In this document: piece after piece, positions 53,401 to 61,686 of the stretch
How positions within the stretch are numbered: position 1 is the first letter of the stretch
Layout of the letters: each line of letters starts with the position of its first letter
Origin: Psychrobacillus lasiicapitis
GTDB taxonomy: Bacteria; Bacillota; Bacilli; Bacillales_A; Planococcaceae
Reading direction: 5' to 3'
NCBI RefSeq assembly: GCF_006861795.1
Contig: NZ_VDGH01000003.1
Span: 228,769 to 292,768 of the forward strand
DNA length: 64,000 bases
Notes under the pieces: generated by a model
Database searches by the model: none
What the model was told of the DNA's origin: nothing
Seen by the model: the letters and a program-made list of their open reading frames with translations, nothing else
Made by a program: the position numbers and the translations under genes

Positions 53401-54777
53401 ATGAATCGTACTTCAAATGAACATGCACTCCATTATTTAAATACATTAATTGAAACGAGTTCTGATGCAATTATCATTATTAACAAATTGGGAGTAGTTG
53501 AATTCTGGAGCACAAAAGCTGAAGAAATGTATGGAATTCCTGTAGAACGGATTCAAAATAAGAAGATTAGTACTTTTTTCAAAAAGGAAGACTTAAAGTT
53601 ATTGGAAATTCTCAAAACAAAAAAACCTGTTTTTAACGTCTACCATCAACCGCGGCCTGACAAACATGTACTCATCAGTTCCTCTCCTATCTTTGATGAT
53701 TTAGGAACATTAATCGGATCAATTTCCATCGATCAAGACATTACCAATGTCGTAAAGTTGAATGAGAAACTATCCTTAACGACAACCGAATTACAGAAAG
53801 TAAAACAACAATATAATTTACAAGAACAAATTGAACCTTTAGCTGAAATTAAAGGTTGTAGCACGGTGTTACAAACAACAAAAAACTTGGTGCTTAAAGT
53901 AGCCAAGACGGATGCAACAGTTTTAATTCAAGGGGAAAGTGGTGTTGGGAAAGAACTGTTCGCTCAAGGTGTACATGAAGCAAGCTTCAGAAAGGATCAA
54001 CCTTTTGTACCGATTAACTGCGGGGCAATTCCGGAAGCCCTTTTTGAAAGCGAGTTCTTTGGTTACGAAAAAGGATCTTTTACCGGTGCAAACAAGGACG
54101 GAAAAGCAGGAAAAGTAGAAATGGCAGATGGTGGAACTTTATTTTTAGACGAAATAGGTATGTTACCGTTAGATATGCAAGTAAAACTATTAAGAGTGCT
54201 ACAAGAAAGAGAAGTGATCCGCATAGGTGGCAATGTTTCAAAAAAAGTGGATATTAGAATCGTTGCAGCCACAAATAGTGACCTAGAACAGATGATCAAA
54301 AAAGGGCAATTTCGAGAGGATTTATATTATCGGATTAACGTCGTCACTTTAAAAGTGCCATCCTTACGTGAACGTATTGAAGACATTCCAATATTAGTCA
54401 ATCATTTCGCACAAGAATACTCTGCCAAATATCAAAAAGAGGTCCCTACTCTTTTTGATAGCGCAATGGAAATGTTCACAAACTACGAATGGCCTGGGAA
54501 TATTCGAGAGTTAAGAAACGTTGTAGAGCGAATGATTATATTTATCGATCATTCGAGGATTACCGCAAAAGAGATCGTAAATATCTTCCCTACTTCTACA
54601 AATGATTATATAGACAAAGAAGGGTTAGAATACGAAAAAGCACACTTGGAAAAGAATCGAATTCAAGAAGCACTAGAAAAAACTTATGGAAACAAAAGTG
54701 CAGCTGCAAAGAAATTAGGAATCTCAAGAGTAAGCCTTTATAATAAAATTAAAAAATATGGTATTTTTGACTATTAA
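53401..54777 (+). CDS. PAS-type sigma-54 enhancer-binding transcriptional regulator
   Basis: 458 residues: PAS sensor (about 10-120), AAA+ domain (about 150-380) and a Fis-type helix-turn-helix (about 415-455, KTYGNKSAAAKKLGISRVSL). The AAA+ part has Walker A GESGVGKELFAQ, the sigma-54-contacting loop as GSFTGA (GAFTGA with A to S), Walker B GGTLFLDEIGML and the sensor REDLYYRINVV. The closest known group is RocR/PrdR-like. It probably senses proline or a proline-derived signal through the PAS domain. The GTG at 53392 is in frame, but AAGAGG fits the ATG at 53401. It is divergent from its likely target operon. Confidence 0.92.
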   Translation: MNRTSNEHALHYLNTLIETSSDAIIIINKLGVVEFWSTKAEEMYGIPVERIQNKKISTFFKKEDLKLLEILKTKKPVFNVYHQPRPDKHVLISSSPIFDDLGTLIGSISIDQDITNVVKLNEKLSLTTTELQKVKQQYNLQEQIEPLAEIKGCSTVLQTTKNLVLKVAKTDATVLIQGESGVGKELFAQGVHEASFRKDQPFVPINCGAIPEALFESEFFGYEKGSFTGANKDGKAGKVEMADGGTLFLDEIGMLPLDMQVKLLRVLQEREVIRIGGNVSKKVDIRIVAATNSDLEQMIKKGQFREDLYYRINVVTLKVPSLRERIEDIPILVNHFAQEYSAKYQKEVPTLFDSAMEMFTNYEWPGNIRELRNVVERMIIFIDHSRITAKEIVNIFPTSTNDYIDKEGLEYEKAHLEKNRIQEALEKTYGNKSAAAKKLGISRVSLYNKIKKYGIFDY

Positions 54778-54895
54778 CCATTATTAGGGAATGAGTTAAA
54801 AGCTTTTACGACAAGTATGATAAAAAGTAGCAAGTGCCTAATTTGAAAAATCTTAGAGGACATATCTAAATTTTGATAGTTTCCTTCGCGATTAA

Positions 54896-54936
54896 AAACG
54901 CAAGAAGAAAAGTTGCTTACTTTTCTTCTTGCGTTT
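54896..54936. terminator. Terminator between regulator and sortase genes
   Basis: A perfect 17-bp stem (54896-54912 with 54920-54936, core CGCAAGAAGAAAAG) with a 7-base loop; U tract on both strands. Confidence 0.88.
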
Positions 54937-54950
54937 AGTTGTTTAGTAGG

Positions 54951-55556
54951 TCAATCATAAATTTGCTTAGCTTGAACGACTAGCCTAAACTGATTGGATC
55001 GTTCTGGATAACATGTAACTAAGGACAAAAGCGTAATGCCTTTCTGCCTGTTTAGTATATCTACATTTTCTGGCTTGACGACCACTATATCGAAAATCTC
55101 ATACTGAAGGGTCTCCGTTAGTGTTTCCAATTCAAATCGATCGCCAATTTGAAGTTCGTTCAACCGATTGAAAAACTGTCCAAACACATGGGATTGATGC
55201 CCTGCAATTGCAGAAGTTCCATTTAACGTCCCGGGTTCATCGAGTCCATCAATGGTTCCCAGGGCTTCATTCAATTTTTCTTGAGCCGCTCCTCTCACAA
55301 CAGGCGCTTTTAAATCGATAGAATCGATTGTTAAAATCCCCATCGTATCATCTGCTCTCTCCATTGGTAGAGCAGATTCATTTTTAGTAGGTTTGCTCCC
55401 TACCGATTTACTAGTAGCTGCCTCTGTTTTTATACTTGCAAAGGATTCTATCAATTGTTCTTGATGCTGTTTGTTTTTCAACATTCCATGACCAACAATT
55501 ATTAACATGGAAATAGCTATCAAAATCAATAAATTTCCGATGTGTTTTTTCATCAT
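54951..55556 (-). CDS. srtD: Class D sortase
   Basis: 201 residues: one N-terminal membrane helix (about 7-25), a linker, and the sortase barrel (about 70-198). Catalytic His is in AIAGHQSHVFGQFFNRL, Cys in LLSLVTCYPERSNQFRLVV (TLxTC-type motif with the Arg ten residues on). The extracellular LPxTG transpeptidase should anchor the repeat protein encoded 15 bases upstream. GAGGAGG precedes the ATG. It is the last gene of a three-gene surface operon; no other sortase substrate was seen in the window. Confidence 0.92.
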   Translation of the reverse strand: MMKKHIGNLLILIAISMLIIVGHGMLKNKQHQEQLIESFASIKTEAATSKSVGSKPTKNESALPMERADDTMGILTIDSIDLKAPVVRGAAQEKLNEALGTIDGLDEPGTLNGTSAIAGHQSHVFGQFFNRLNELQIGDRFELETLTETLQYEIFDIVVVKPENVDILNRQKGITLLSLVTCYPERSNQFRLVVQAKQIYD

Positions 55557-55571
55557 GGTATGCCTCCTCTT

Positions 55572-58007
55572 CTATGCGAATTTACGAATTGTTAATCCAC
55601 CGATAAGAAGACTCAAAGCCAATAACATCAATAGCATACCATCAAAAAAACCACCTGTTTTTGGAAGCATAGAACCATCTTGCATTCCATTTCCATTAAA
55701 AGAGACATCATTTAGATTACCAAACATACCTGCATCGTCTTGTTCTTCCTCATTACTTATAGCATTTTCATTTATGTTATCATCTTCAGTTTCTGCAGCG
55801 TTTGTGTTCATATTTGCATTTGGATCTATATTTGCAACTGTTTCTGAGCCGGTTTCGAGTTCTGCATTTGTGTTTTCATCCATGCTTTCGCTTTCACTAG
55901 CATCTTCATAAACTTCCTCCGTGCCTTCATCCACTATTGCTGGTGATTCATTTTCCATAGGGGTTTGTCCTGTATCTCCTCCCGCTTCCTCAGGAGAGTT
56001 CTCCACTGATTCATCGGGATTATTCGGAATGATAGCGGGACCAGCAGCTACAAATTCTTCTCTTCCAAGAATTTGTACACTTGTATTTTCTAATAGATCA
56101 TTATCTATTCCTAAAGACAGACCATGATTTATTTGGGAAGAACCATCACTACTTGTGTACTGATCATCTGTCAGCACCTCGACAGTTAATTGATCCAATG
56201 GTTCAGATAACACATCTAACTGTAAAACGCCTCTATTACTGTATCGTTTGTTTATGCCGTTCATTTCGTGACGATCTAATATTCCTACATGCATCTGATC
56301 CGTGACTGGAAATTGATCACTCACTATTTCCACTACTCCACTATCATACATTTCCATATCATCATCACTAGCCGTTCTTGCTAACAATACATCTGCAGAT
56401 AGATCTTCTAATAATCCATCTGTTGTTTCAAGAGATACAGCTGATGATCTGCTTTGCTCTAATCCCTCCTCCATCGAATCACTCATCGGTAAGACATTTA
56501 GTTCCAAATCATTCAATAAGGAATTTGAGTTCTCATCTTCAATTTCTCCATTGAGAAGGCTTGAACTGTCTGTATAGCCCTCATTAGATGTGGATGTTTG
56601 ATTTTCTAATATTCCTACATGAACATCTTCAAGAACTGGTACATTTGTAAGTTTCAGATGCAAGCCTTTTTTCATATGGTTTGTTTCTTCTGATGTACCT
56701 TCACTTATCATTTGCATTTTATTTGCAAGCACATCTAATTCTACCTTGTCAGCAATTATACTTGATCCCAGCTCTGCATCTACCACTGCATCTTCACTTG
56801 AATAAGTAGTTTCTGTCATAGATTCTTCTTGTCCTAATACTTCGATCTCTGCATTATCCGCTACTACCAAGTCGTCTGCCATGATATCCGCTAAAGAACT
56901 TTCTTTGGAATAAGCAGCTTTTGTCCAAGTTTCTTCTTGTCCTAGTACTTCGATTTCCACATCATCCGCTACCACCAATTCGTCTGCCGTGATATCAGCT
57001 AAAGCACTTTCGTTTGAATAAGAAGTATTTGTCCAAGTTTCTTCTTGTCCTAGTACTTCGATCTCTACGTCATCCGCTACTACCAAGTCTTCTGCCATGA
57101 TATCAGCTAAAGCACTTTCGTTTGAATAAGAAGTATTTGTCCAAGTTTCTTCTTGTCCTAGTACTTCGGTCTCTACGTCATCCGCTACTACCAAGTCTTC
57201 TGCCATGATATCCGCTAAAGAACTTTCGTTGGAATAAGATGTATTTGTCCAAGCTTCTTGTCCTAGTACTTCGATCTCTACGTCATCCGCTACTATCAAG
57301 TCTTCTGCCATAATATTTGCTAAAGAACTTTCATTGGAATATGGAGCATCTGTCCAAGTTTCTTCTTGTCCTAGTACTTCGATCCCTACATCATCCGCTA
57401 CTACCAAGTCTTCTGTCATGATATCCACTAAAGAACTTTCGTTGGAATAAGCAGTGCTTGTTAAAGCTTCTTCTTGTCCTAGTACATCAATCTCTACATC
57501 TTCCGCAACTACCAAGTCTTCTGCATTAATATCAACTACTGCACCTTCATTAGAATATGCAGTTTCTGTTAAAGATTCTTCTTGTTCTAATACTTCAATA
57601 TCTAAGTCGTCCGCAACTACCAGATCTTCTGTATTAATATCTACTACCGCTTTTTCACTTGATGTACTTGATTCTGTATGCGAAAGTACATCGACTTCCA
57701 TATCACCAATTTCCTCATCTGCAACGGATATATTTACGAGTTTCTCCTCTTCATTACCTTCGTTGCTACTATTTTGTCTGTCATTTGCATTCGGAATCTC
57801 TACGTCAATATTGTCAATTCCAAGTAAATCATTTACTTCTACATCCAAAATAGTTGCCTTCTCTGGGGCATCGTTCAATACATCTACCTCAATTTGCGGA
57901 GATGAGTTGGAATCGTTTTCCTCCGCTGCTGCCAAAGATGGGGCTAGTAATATCAACATCAAAAAACTGAGTACAGTCCAAGTAAAATGTAAGCTAATAG
58001 TTTTCAT
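55572..58007 (-). CDS. Repeat-rich LPXTG cell-wall-anchored protein, likely sortase D substrate
   Basis: 811 residues, strongly acidic. A signal peptide ends near AAA at residue 28. Residues 119-405 form eight near-identical 36-residue repeats (e.g. DLVVADDVEIEVLGQEETWT), followed to about residue 640 by degenerate units that keep a V-[DEG]-[VI]-L core (LEDVHVGILE, LNDLELNVLP, LDQLTVEVLT). A Glu/Asn/Ser-rich stalk comes next, then LPKTG (about 781-785), a hydrophobic helix and the short tail RKFA. The repeats look like beta-strand units of an elongated stalk or solenoid. There is no recognisable binding domain, so function (adhesin, matrix or wall protein) is unknown. Confidence 0.85.
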   Translation of the reverse strand: MKTISLHFTWTVLSFLMLILLAPSLAAAEENDSNSSPQIEVDVLNDAPEKATILDVEVNDLLGIDNIDVEIPNANDRQNSSNEGNEEEKLVNISVADEEIGDMEVDVLSHTESSTSSEKAVVDINTEDLVVADDLDIEVLEQEESLTETAYSNEGAVVDINAEDLVVAEDVEIDVLGQEEALTSTAYSNESSLVDIMTEDLVVADDVGIEVLGQEETWTDAPYSNESSLANIMAEDLIVADDVEIEVLGQEAWTNTSYSNESSLADIMAEDLVVADDVETEVLGQEETWTNTSYSNESALADIMAEDLVVADDVEIEVLGQEETWTNTSYSNESALADITADELVVADDVEIEVLGQEETWTKAAYSKESSLADIMADDLVVADNAEIEVLGQEESMTETTYSSEDAVVDAELGSSIIADKVELDVLANKMQMISEGTSEETNHMKKGLHLKLTNVPVLEDVHVGILENQTSTSNEGYTDSSSLLNGEIEDENSNSLLNDLELNVLPMSDSMEEGLEQSRSSAVSLETTDGLLEDLSADVLLARTASDDDMEMYDSGVVEIVSDQFPVTDQMHVGILDRHEMNGINKRYSNRGVLQLDVLSEPLDQLTVEVLTDDQYTSSDGSSQINHGLSLGIDNDLLENTSVQILGREEFVAAGPAIIPNNPDESVENSPEEAGGDTGQTPMENESPAIVDEGTEEVYEDASESESMDENTNAELETGSETVANIDPNANMNTNAAETEDDNINENAISNEEEQDDAGMFGNLNDVSFNGNGMQDGSMLPKTGGFFDGMLLMLLALSLLIGGLTIRKFA
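56793..57653 (-). repeat. Tandem 108-base coding repeats in the LPXTG protein
   Basis: Eight in-frame units of 36 codons (one of 35) covering residues 119-405. The central five are highly similar at DNA level, which suggests recent expansion or gene conversion; outer units diverge. The number of copies is likely to vary among strains and to be difficult for short-read assembly. Confidence 0.9.
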
Positions 58008-58037
58008 TATATTCTCTCCTTTTTATTTTGATTTTCT

Positions 58038-59147
58038 TCATGTATAAAAAGGAGTCATTTCTGGTGGTTTCCTCAGTGGTGTATGAATCCACTGGATAAT
58101 AGCATAATGGTTTTTGTGATACCATTTTTTACGCGTCAATTCCTCCATTAGCTCTTGCGAAGGTAATAGAGAAAATGGAGTATCTCCAGTTTGAATTATT
58201 ATGGAATTGGACGCAAAGCTTGGAGCACTTGTTGAAGTGCTTGAAATCGGTGTTAAAATAACTTTTTTCTTTTGCTTATCAGGAATAGAAGATAAAACGT
58301 TTGAGCTTTTATTTGATGATTTTTTCACTTCTTTTTTATCTGCTTTTCCTGTTATCTTTTTATACTGCTTAATTTCTTCAACCTTAAACGATTCGTTTTC
58401 TAAAATAGGTATAGGTTTTTCCACAGCAGACTGGTTATGTTGTGGAGATTCTTCTACAGCTGGAACGGAGACTGGCACCGATACTAATTTTTCAGTTGCA
58501 GCAATCGGCATAGTGGACTCTTGCGGTATTTTACTCTCTTCCACAGGAGGTGCTGTATCAGTGTTAATGGGTTGTTCTATTTGCTTTTGCGGCCCTTTAT
58601 TTGTTTGATTTTTTTCTTCAACTATCGGTAAATCTTTTTTGTCGATTACAACTAGCGCTGTACTGGAAACTTCTCCAACTGTCTCTTCCAATTTATTTGT
58701 TACCTGTTTTAAACTACCGTTTACCTCTGTTAAAATAGGGGTAACAATAGGAGCATCGGGAACAGTTTCAACTGTTTCATCTACTAAATTCATCACATCT
58801 GAAACGACGGATTCAGTAGTTGAAGGTACTTCATTCACTACCTGTCCCACTGCTGCGCTTGTCTGTTCTTCTACTTCCTTTACTGTCTCAACTACAGGTT
58901 CAATAACTGTAAGTATTTCTTCCACTGGTTCTTCGACTGGAATTGCCTCTTCCAATTTTTCAACTGGAAGTGCATTCTCTAATGTAGAGTTTACCTCTTC
59001 TGTCACATTTTTTGTTTCTTCCACTAATTTAGTAATCGATTCACCTAAAAGTCCTTTTCTTTCATGATTCGTCTCTCCATAAGCCTGATAAGGAAACAGG
59101 ATTAATGCACTTATCCCTAATAAAAATACAAACCAGCCTTTATTCAT
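58038..59147 (-). CDS. Secreted low-complexity protein of the sortase locus
   Basis: 369 residues with a signal peptide (residues ~1-24, FLLGISALILFPYQAYG). The mature part begins with a long amphipathic, Glu/Val-rich helical region (about 30-165, e.g. EEPVEEILTVIEPVVETVKE), then a Pro/Thr/Lys-rich disordered stretch, and a compact basic end, RKKWYHKNHYAIIQWIHTPL followed by RKPPEMTPFYT. There is no LPxTG or membrane anchor. The aromatic C-terminus resembles, from memory, short ends of other secreted Bacillus surface-locus proteins. AGGAGGTGA precedes the ATG. It is first in the operon with the LPXTG protein and sortase, so it is probably an accessory or partner of them. Confidence 0.72.
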   Translation of the reverse strand: MNKGWFVFLLGISALILFPYQAYGETNHERKGLLGESITKLVEETKNVTEEVNSTLENALPVEKLEEAIPVEEPVEEILTVIEPVVETVKEVEEQTSAAVGQVVNEVPSTTESVVSDVMNLVDETVETVPDAPIVTPILTEVNGSLKQVTNKLEETVGEVSSTALVVIDKKDLPIVEEKNQTNKGPQKQIEQPINTDTAPPVEESKIPQESTMPIAATEKLVSVPVSVPAVEESPQHNQSAVEKPIPILENESFKVEEIKQYKKITGKADKKEVKKSSNKSSNVLSSIPDKQKKKVILTPISSTSTSAPSFASNSIIIQTGDTPFSLLPSQELMEELTRKKWYHKNHYAIIQWIHTPLRKPPEMTPFYT

Positions 59148-59303
59148 CTATTTCACCTCCTACCCCACACATATTGACTGATAATTCCGTATTTTATTCT
59201 ATTACCCATTTCGTAGAGGTTTTAATCATATTTTCAGTGTTTGTCAGATTAATAGAATGGGTAAACAGTGACTATACGTTAATATTTAAAGGAGGAATGT
59301 ACC

Positions 59304-59606
59304 ATGCAAAATATGTATGAACACCAAACAGACGACATTGTACAAGAAACCGGAGATTATACATGTGAGGAAGGTATTACGAAAAAACTATATAAAGGAG
59401 ATAAGTTCCCTTCCTGTCCACAATCAGAAATAGCTACAAATTGGAAACACGCGGAAGGTCACGTGCATAAAACTGGAGAAGTAGTACCGGAATCCGGAAA
59501 GTATATTGATGCGAATGGACATGAAATGCCTTTAGTAAAAGGCGATGTTTTTTTAACTTCCCCAAAAACAGGAGAAGAAATAGAGTGGAGACATGCTGGG
59601 AAATAA
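59304..59606 (+). CDS. Internally duplicated YjzC-like small protein
   Basis: 100 residues formed by two similar halves: VQETGDYTCEEGITKKLYKG then DKFPSCP...TNWKHA (about 13-50), and VPESGKYIDANGHEMPLVKG then DVFLTSP...IEWRHAGK (about 59-100). Each half resembles the YjzC-type module (G-x-Y, KG-D-x-F, W-x-H). The first half has two Cys residues (YTCEEG, PSCPQ), the second none. Function is unknown. AAAGGAGGAATG precedes the ATG. It is divergent from the surface operon. Confidence 0.75.
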   Translation: MQNMYEHQTDDIVQETGDYTCEEGITKKLYKGDKFPSCPQSEIATNWKHAEGHVHKTGEVVPESGKYIDANGHEMPLVKGDVFLTSPKTGEEIEWRHAGK

Positions 59607-59628
59607 CTTCTGTATTACATTAAAAATA

Positions 59629-59672
59629 CCTCAAAAAACCGAGTACAATTGTATTCGGTTATTGAGGTTATT
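59629..59672 (+). terminator. Terminator after the YjzC-like gene
   Basis: CCTCAA pairs with TTGAGG, CCGA with TCGG, and TACAATTGTA is self-complementary at the tip; a T-rich tract follows. Confidence 0.75.
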
Positions 59673-59714
59673 TGTTCTTAGTACCCATTATGATTTGGCA
59701 TTTCTTTTACTAGA

Positions 59715-60323
59715 TTAGTCTGGTCTTTCTATAGAAAATACTTCGCCGATTTTTGCATAGTTAGATCCTGCTAATCTACTAACTGCTTTTAGAGAATCGT
59801 TATTTATACGACCTCGCTCATATATAGATTCATCTATATGATAATGTACTATTTTTCCAATCAGTAAATCTGTAGTAATGGCTCCCTCTTCTCCTAATTC
59901 CACTATTTGTTCTAATATACATTCAAATCTAACTTTCGCTTCTTTAATCCCTGGGGTAGAAATACTTTCACTTGAAATAAGCGTTAAATCGGCTTTGTCT
60001 ATTTCACTTTCGTTTGTTGGAAGTGATGCAGCAGTTATATTAATCTTCTCTACATTATCTTCATCCACGATATGCACAACAAATTCATGTTTTTCTGAAA
60101 CATTTCTTGCGGTATCTTTTCGTTCCCCATTTTTCCGCTGAATTGCGATAGAAATCATCGGTGGATTTGATGAAACAATATTAAAATAACTAAATGGTGC
60201 TCCATTAATCGTCCCATCTTCACCAACACTCGTGACGAATGCAATTGGTCTAGGCACGATACTTCCTATTAACAACTTATAATTTTCTCGTTCCGAATTA
60301 TTTTTTGGATTTAGAGATAACAT
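59715..60323 (-). CDS. Flavin reductase family protein (FMN-binding split barrel)
   Basis: 202 residues. LLIGSIVPRPIAFVTSVGED at the N-terminus, APFSYFNIVSSNPPMISIAI as FMN-binding motif, and RKDTARNVSEKHEFVVHIVD are typical of flavin reductase-like split-barrel proteins of the DIM6/NTAB type. It would bind FMN and may reduce flavins or aromatic substrates. GAGGAGA precedes the ATG. The MarR gene lies 27 bases upstream on the same strand, so it is likely co-transcribed with and controlled by it. Confidence 0.88.
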   Translation of the reverse strand: MLSLNPKNNSERENYKLLIGSIVPRPIAFVTSVGEDGTINGAPFSYFNIVSSNPPMISIAIQRKNGERKDTARNVSEKHEFVVHIVDEDNVEKINITAASLPTNESEIDKADLTLISSESISTPGIKEAKVRFECILEQIVELGEEGAITTDLLIGKIVHYHIDESIYERGRINNDSLKAVSRLAGSNYAKIGEVFSIERPD

Positions 60324-60350
60324 TTGCGTCTCCTCACTTTGCTTTAGTTT

Positions 60351-60785
60351 CTAGTATAATCTAGCATTTATTTTTCCAACTCTTTTTAATAAATCGATGA
60401 ATACTTCTTTTTCTTGTTTTGAAATACAAGAGAAAATTTCTTCTATAACAAGTTGGTGCTTCGGGAAAATATCATCCATTATTCTTTTCCCTTCCTCTGT
60501 TATTTGAATATATACAACACGACGATCTTCTTTACAATCAATTCTTTCCAATAACTTTTTTCGTTCTAATTTGTCCATAACGTATGTGATTGAACCCGAA
60601 TTAATAAGTACAGCATCTGAAATCTGCCGAACAGTTTGTTTTCCTTTGCTGTATAGCGCCTCCAAAACCATAAATTCAGACATATGCATATTGTAATTAC
60701 TTATATCCTTCTTTGTTCGTTCTTGTACCATTTTTGATGCTTTCATCAATACGACAAATGATTTTAATGATAAATTCTCCTCCAT
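60351..60785 (-). CDS. MarR family transcriptional regulator
   Basis: 144 residues with the winged helix in the middle: GKQTVRQISDAVLINSGSITYVMDKLERKKLLERI as recognition region (about 55-90) and KEDRRVVYIQITEEGKRIMDD as wing. N- and C-terminal helices form the dimer interface. Relatives sense phenolics, quinones or oxidants (the OhrR/HypR kind use Cys; here Cys occurs at two sites, DCKEDRR and FSCISKQ). The frame is open 33 codons higher, but AAAGGAGG fits the ATG at 60783-60785. It sits between two flavin enzyme genes and probably controls them. Confidence 0.9.
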   Translation of the reverse strand: MEENLSLKSFVVLMKASKMVQERTKKDISNYNMHMSEFMVLEALYSKGKQTVRQISDAVLINSGSITYVMDKLERKKLLERIDCKEDRRVVYIQITEEGKRIMDDIFPKHQLVIEEIFSCISKQEKEVFIDLLKRVGKINARLY

Positions 60786-60872
60786 ATTGACTCCTCCTTT
60801 CAGTTTACCTTGAATTAAACTATCTCTAATTAAACACATTGTACTTTTTATTTGAAAGGACGTCAAATATAC

Positions 60873-60908
60873 TAAAAAAGCCAAATCGAATTATACATTC
60901 GTCTTGGC
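60873..60908 (-). terminator. Terminator after the second FMN reductase gene
   Basis: On the minus strand GCCAA-CGAAT / ATTCG-TTGGC with a 2-base internal loop, followed by TTTTTT. It separates the reductase from the MarR unit. Confidence 0.8.
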
Positions 60909-60933
60909 CATAAACTAGATTTTCAGCACAGAA

Positions 60934-61503
60934 TTATTGACGAATTGTTTTTAAAGCACCGCTCCATGCGAGAACTTGTTCAAGCATTGTATTAGCATTT
61001 GCTGTATGGTAATCAGCCGGTTTGAATATACTCATGTTTTCAAAGTCAGACATTAACGAAAAAGTTACAGCAGTGCGAACATCTGCAACTTGCAATTCCC
61101 CTAAGATTAACCGCATATTTTCATGTGCACGCGTGCCGCCTAAACTTCCATACCCAACTAATCCCGCTGCTTTATTGTTCAATTGGATGTTCAAGTAGTC
61201 TAATGCATTTTTAAGAGCTCCTCCAACTGCATGGTTATATTCTGGGGTCACGAAAATATAGCCGTCAAAAGAAGCCATCTTATCTGTCCAAGCACTAATT
61301 GCATTGTTTGCTTCGTCTTTTCTTTCTGCAGGAAGTTCTTCACCTAAGAACGGTAATTTATATTTCGCAAGATCAACTAATTCAAATTCTGCATCGTCTC
61401 GTTTTATTGCAAAATCATACATCCAATTTCCTACTGCTTCTGCATTACGACCTTGGCGTACGCTCCCGATTATAATACCGATTTTTAATCTTTCTACTTT
61501 CAT
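60934..61503 (-). CDS. NADPH-dependent FMN reductase (azoreductase-like)
   Basis: Flavodoxin-like fold, 189 residues. IGIIIGSVRQGRNAEAVGNW is the FMN-phosphate loop (GSxRxGR), VTPEYNHAVGGALKNALDYL is the PEYN/LKNALD flavin motif, and GYGSLGGTRAHENMRLIL is the dimer/flavin loop. It should reduce quinones or azo compounds with NADPH. It is different in family details from the reductase at 1119. AGGAGG precedes the ATG. It has its own terminator and shares the neighbourhood with MarR and the flavin reductase. Confidence 0.9.
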   Translation of the reverse strand: MKVERLKIGIIIGSVRQGRNAEAVGNWMYDFAIKRDDAEFELVDLAKYKLPFLGEELPAERKDEANNAISAWTDKMASFDGYIFVTPEYNHAVGGALKNALDYLNIQLNNKAAGLVGYGSLGGTRAHENMRLILGELQVADVRTAVTFSLMSDFENMSIFKPADYHTANANTMLEQVLAWSGALKTIRQ

Positions 61504-61686
61504 TGTTTCTTCCTCCTATTTGGCTTCCCCCATTATTTCTTCTAATAAAACTACTGCTTTATATTATTTACTTGGGCGCTTTATCCTAAACGAGTACATC
61601 AGCTAAATTGGCCAACAACAAAAGTGCTAAAGCACCTATCTCTGCCCCGATATGGCAAATGGTAATGAAAAATATGGAGATGGTGC

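Noticed and set aside
56793..57653. Regular repeats considered as a CRISPR array
   Set aside because: Units of 108 bases are contiguous, in frame and coding; there are no spacers.
57454..58047. Plus-strand Ser/Thr-rich 197-codon frame opposite the LPXTG gene
   Set aside because: A mirror of the repetitive Asp/Glu/Val codons on the other strand, without ribosome site. The 142-codon frame at 58639-59067 is the same kind of shadow.
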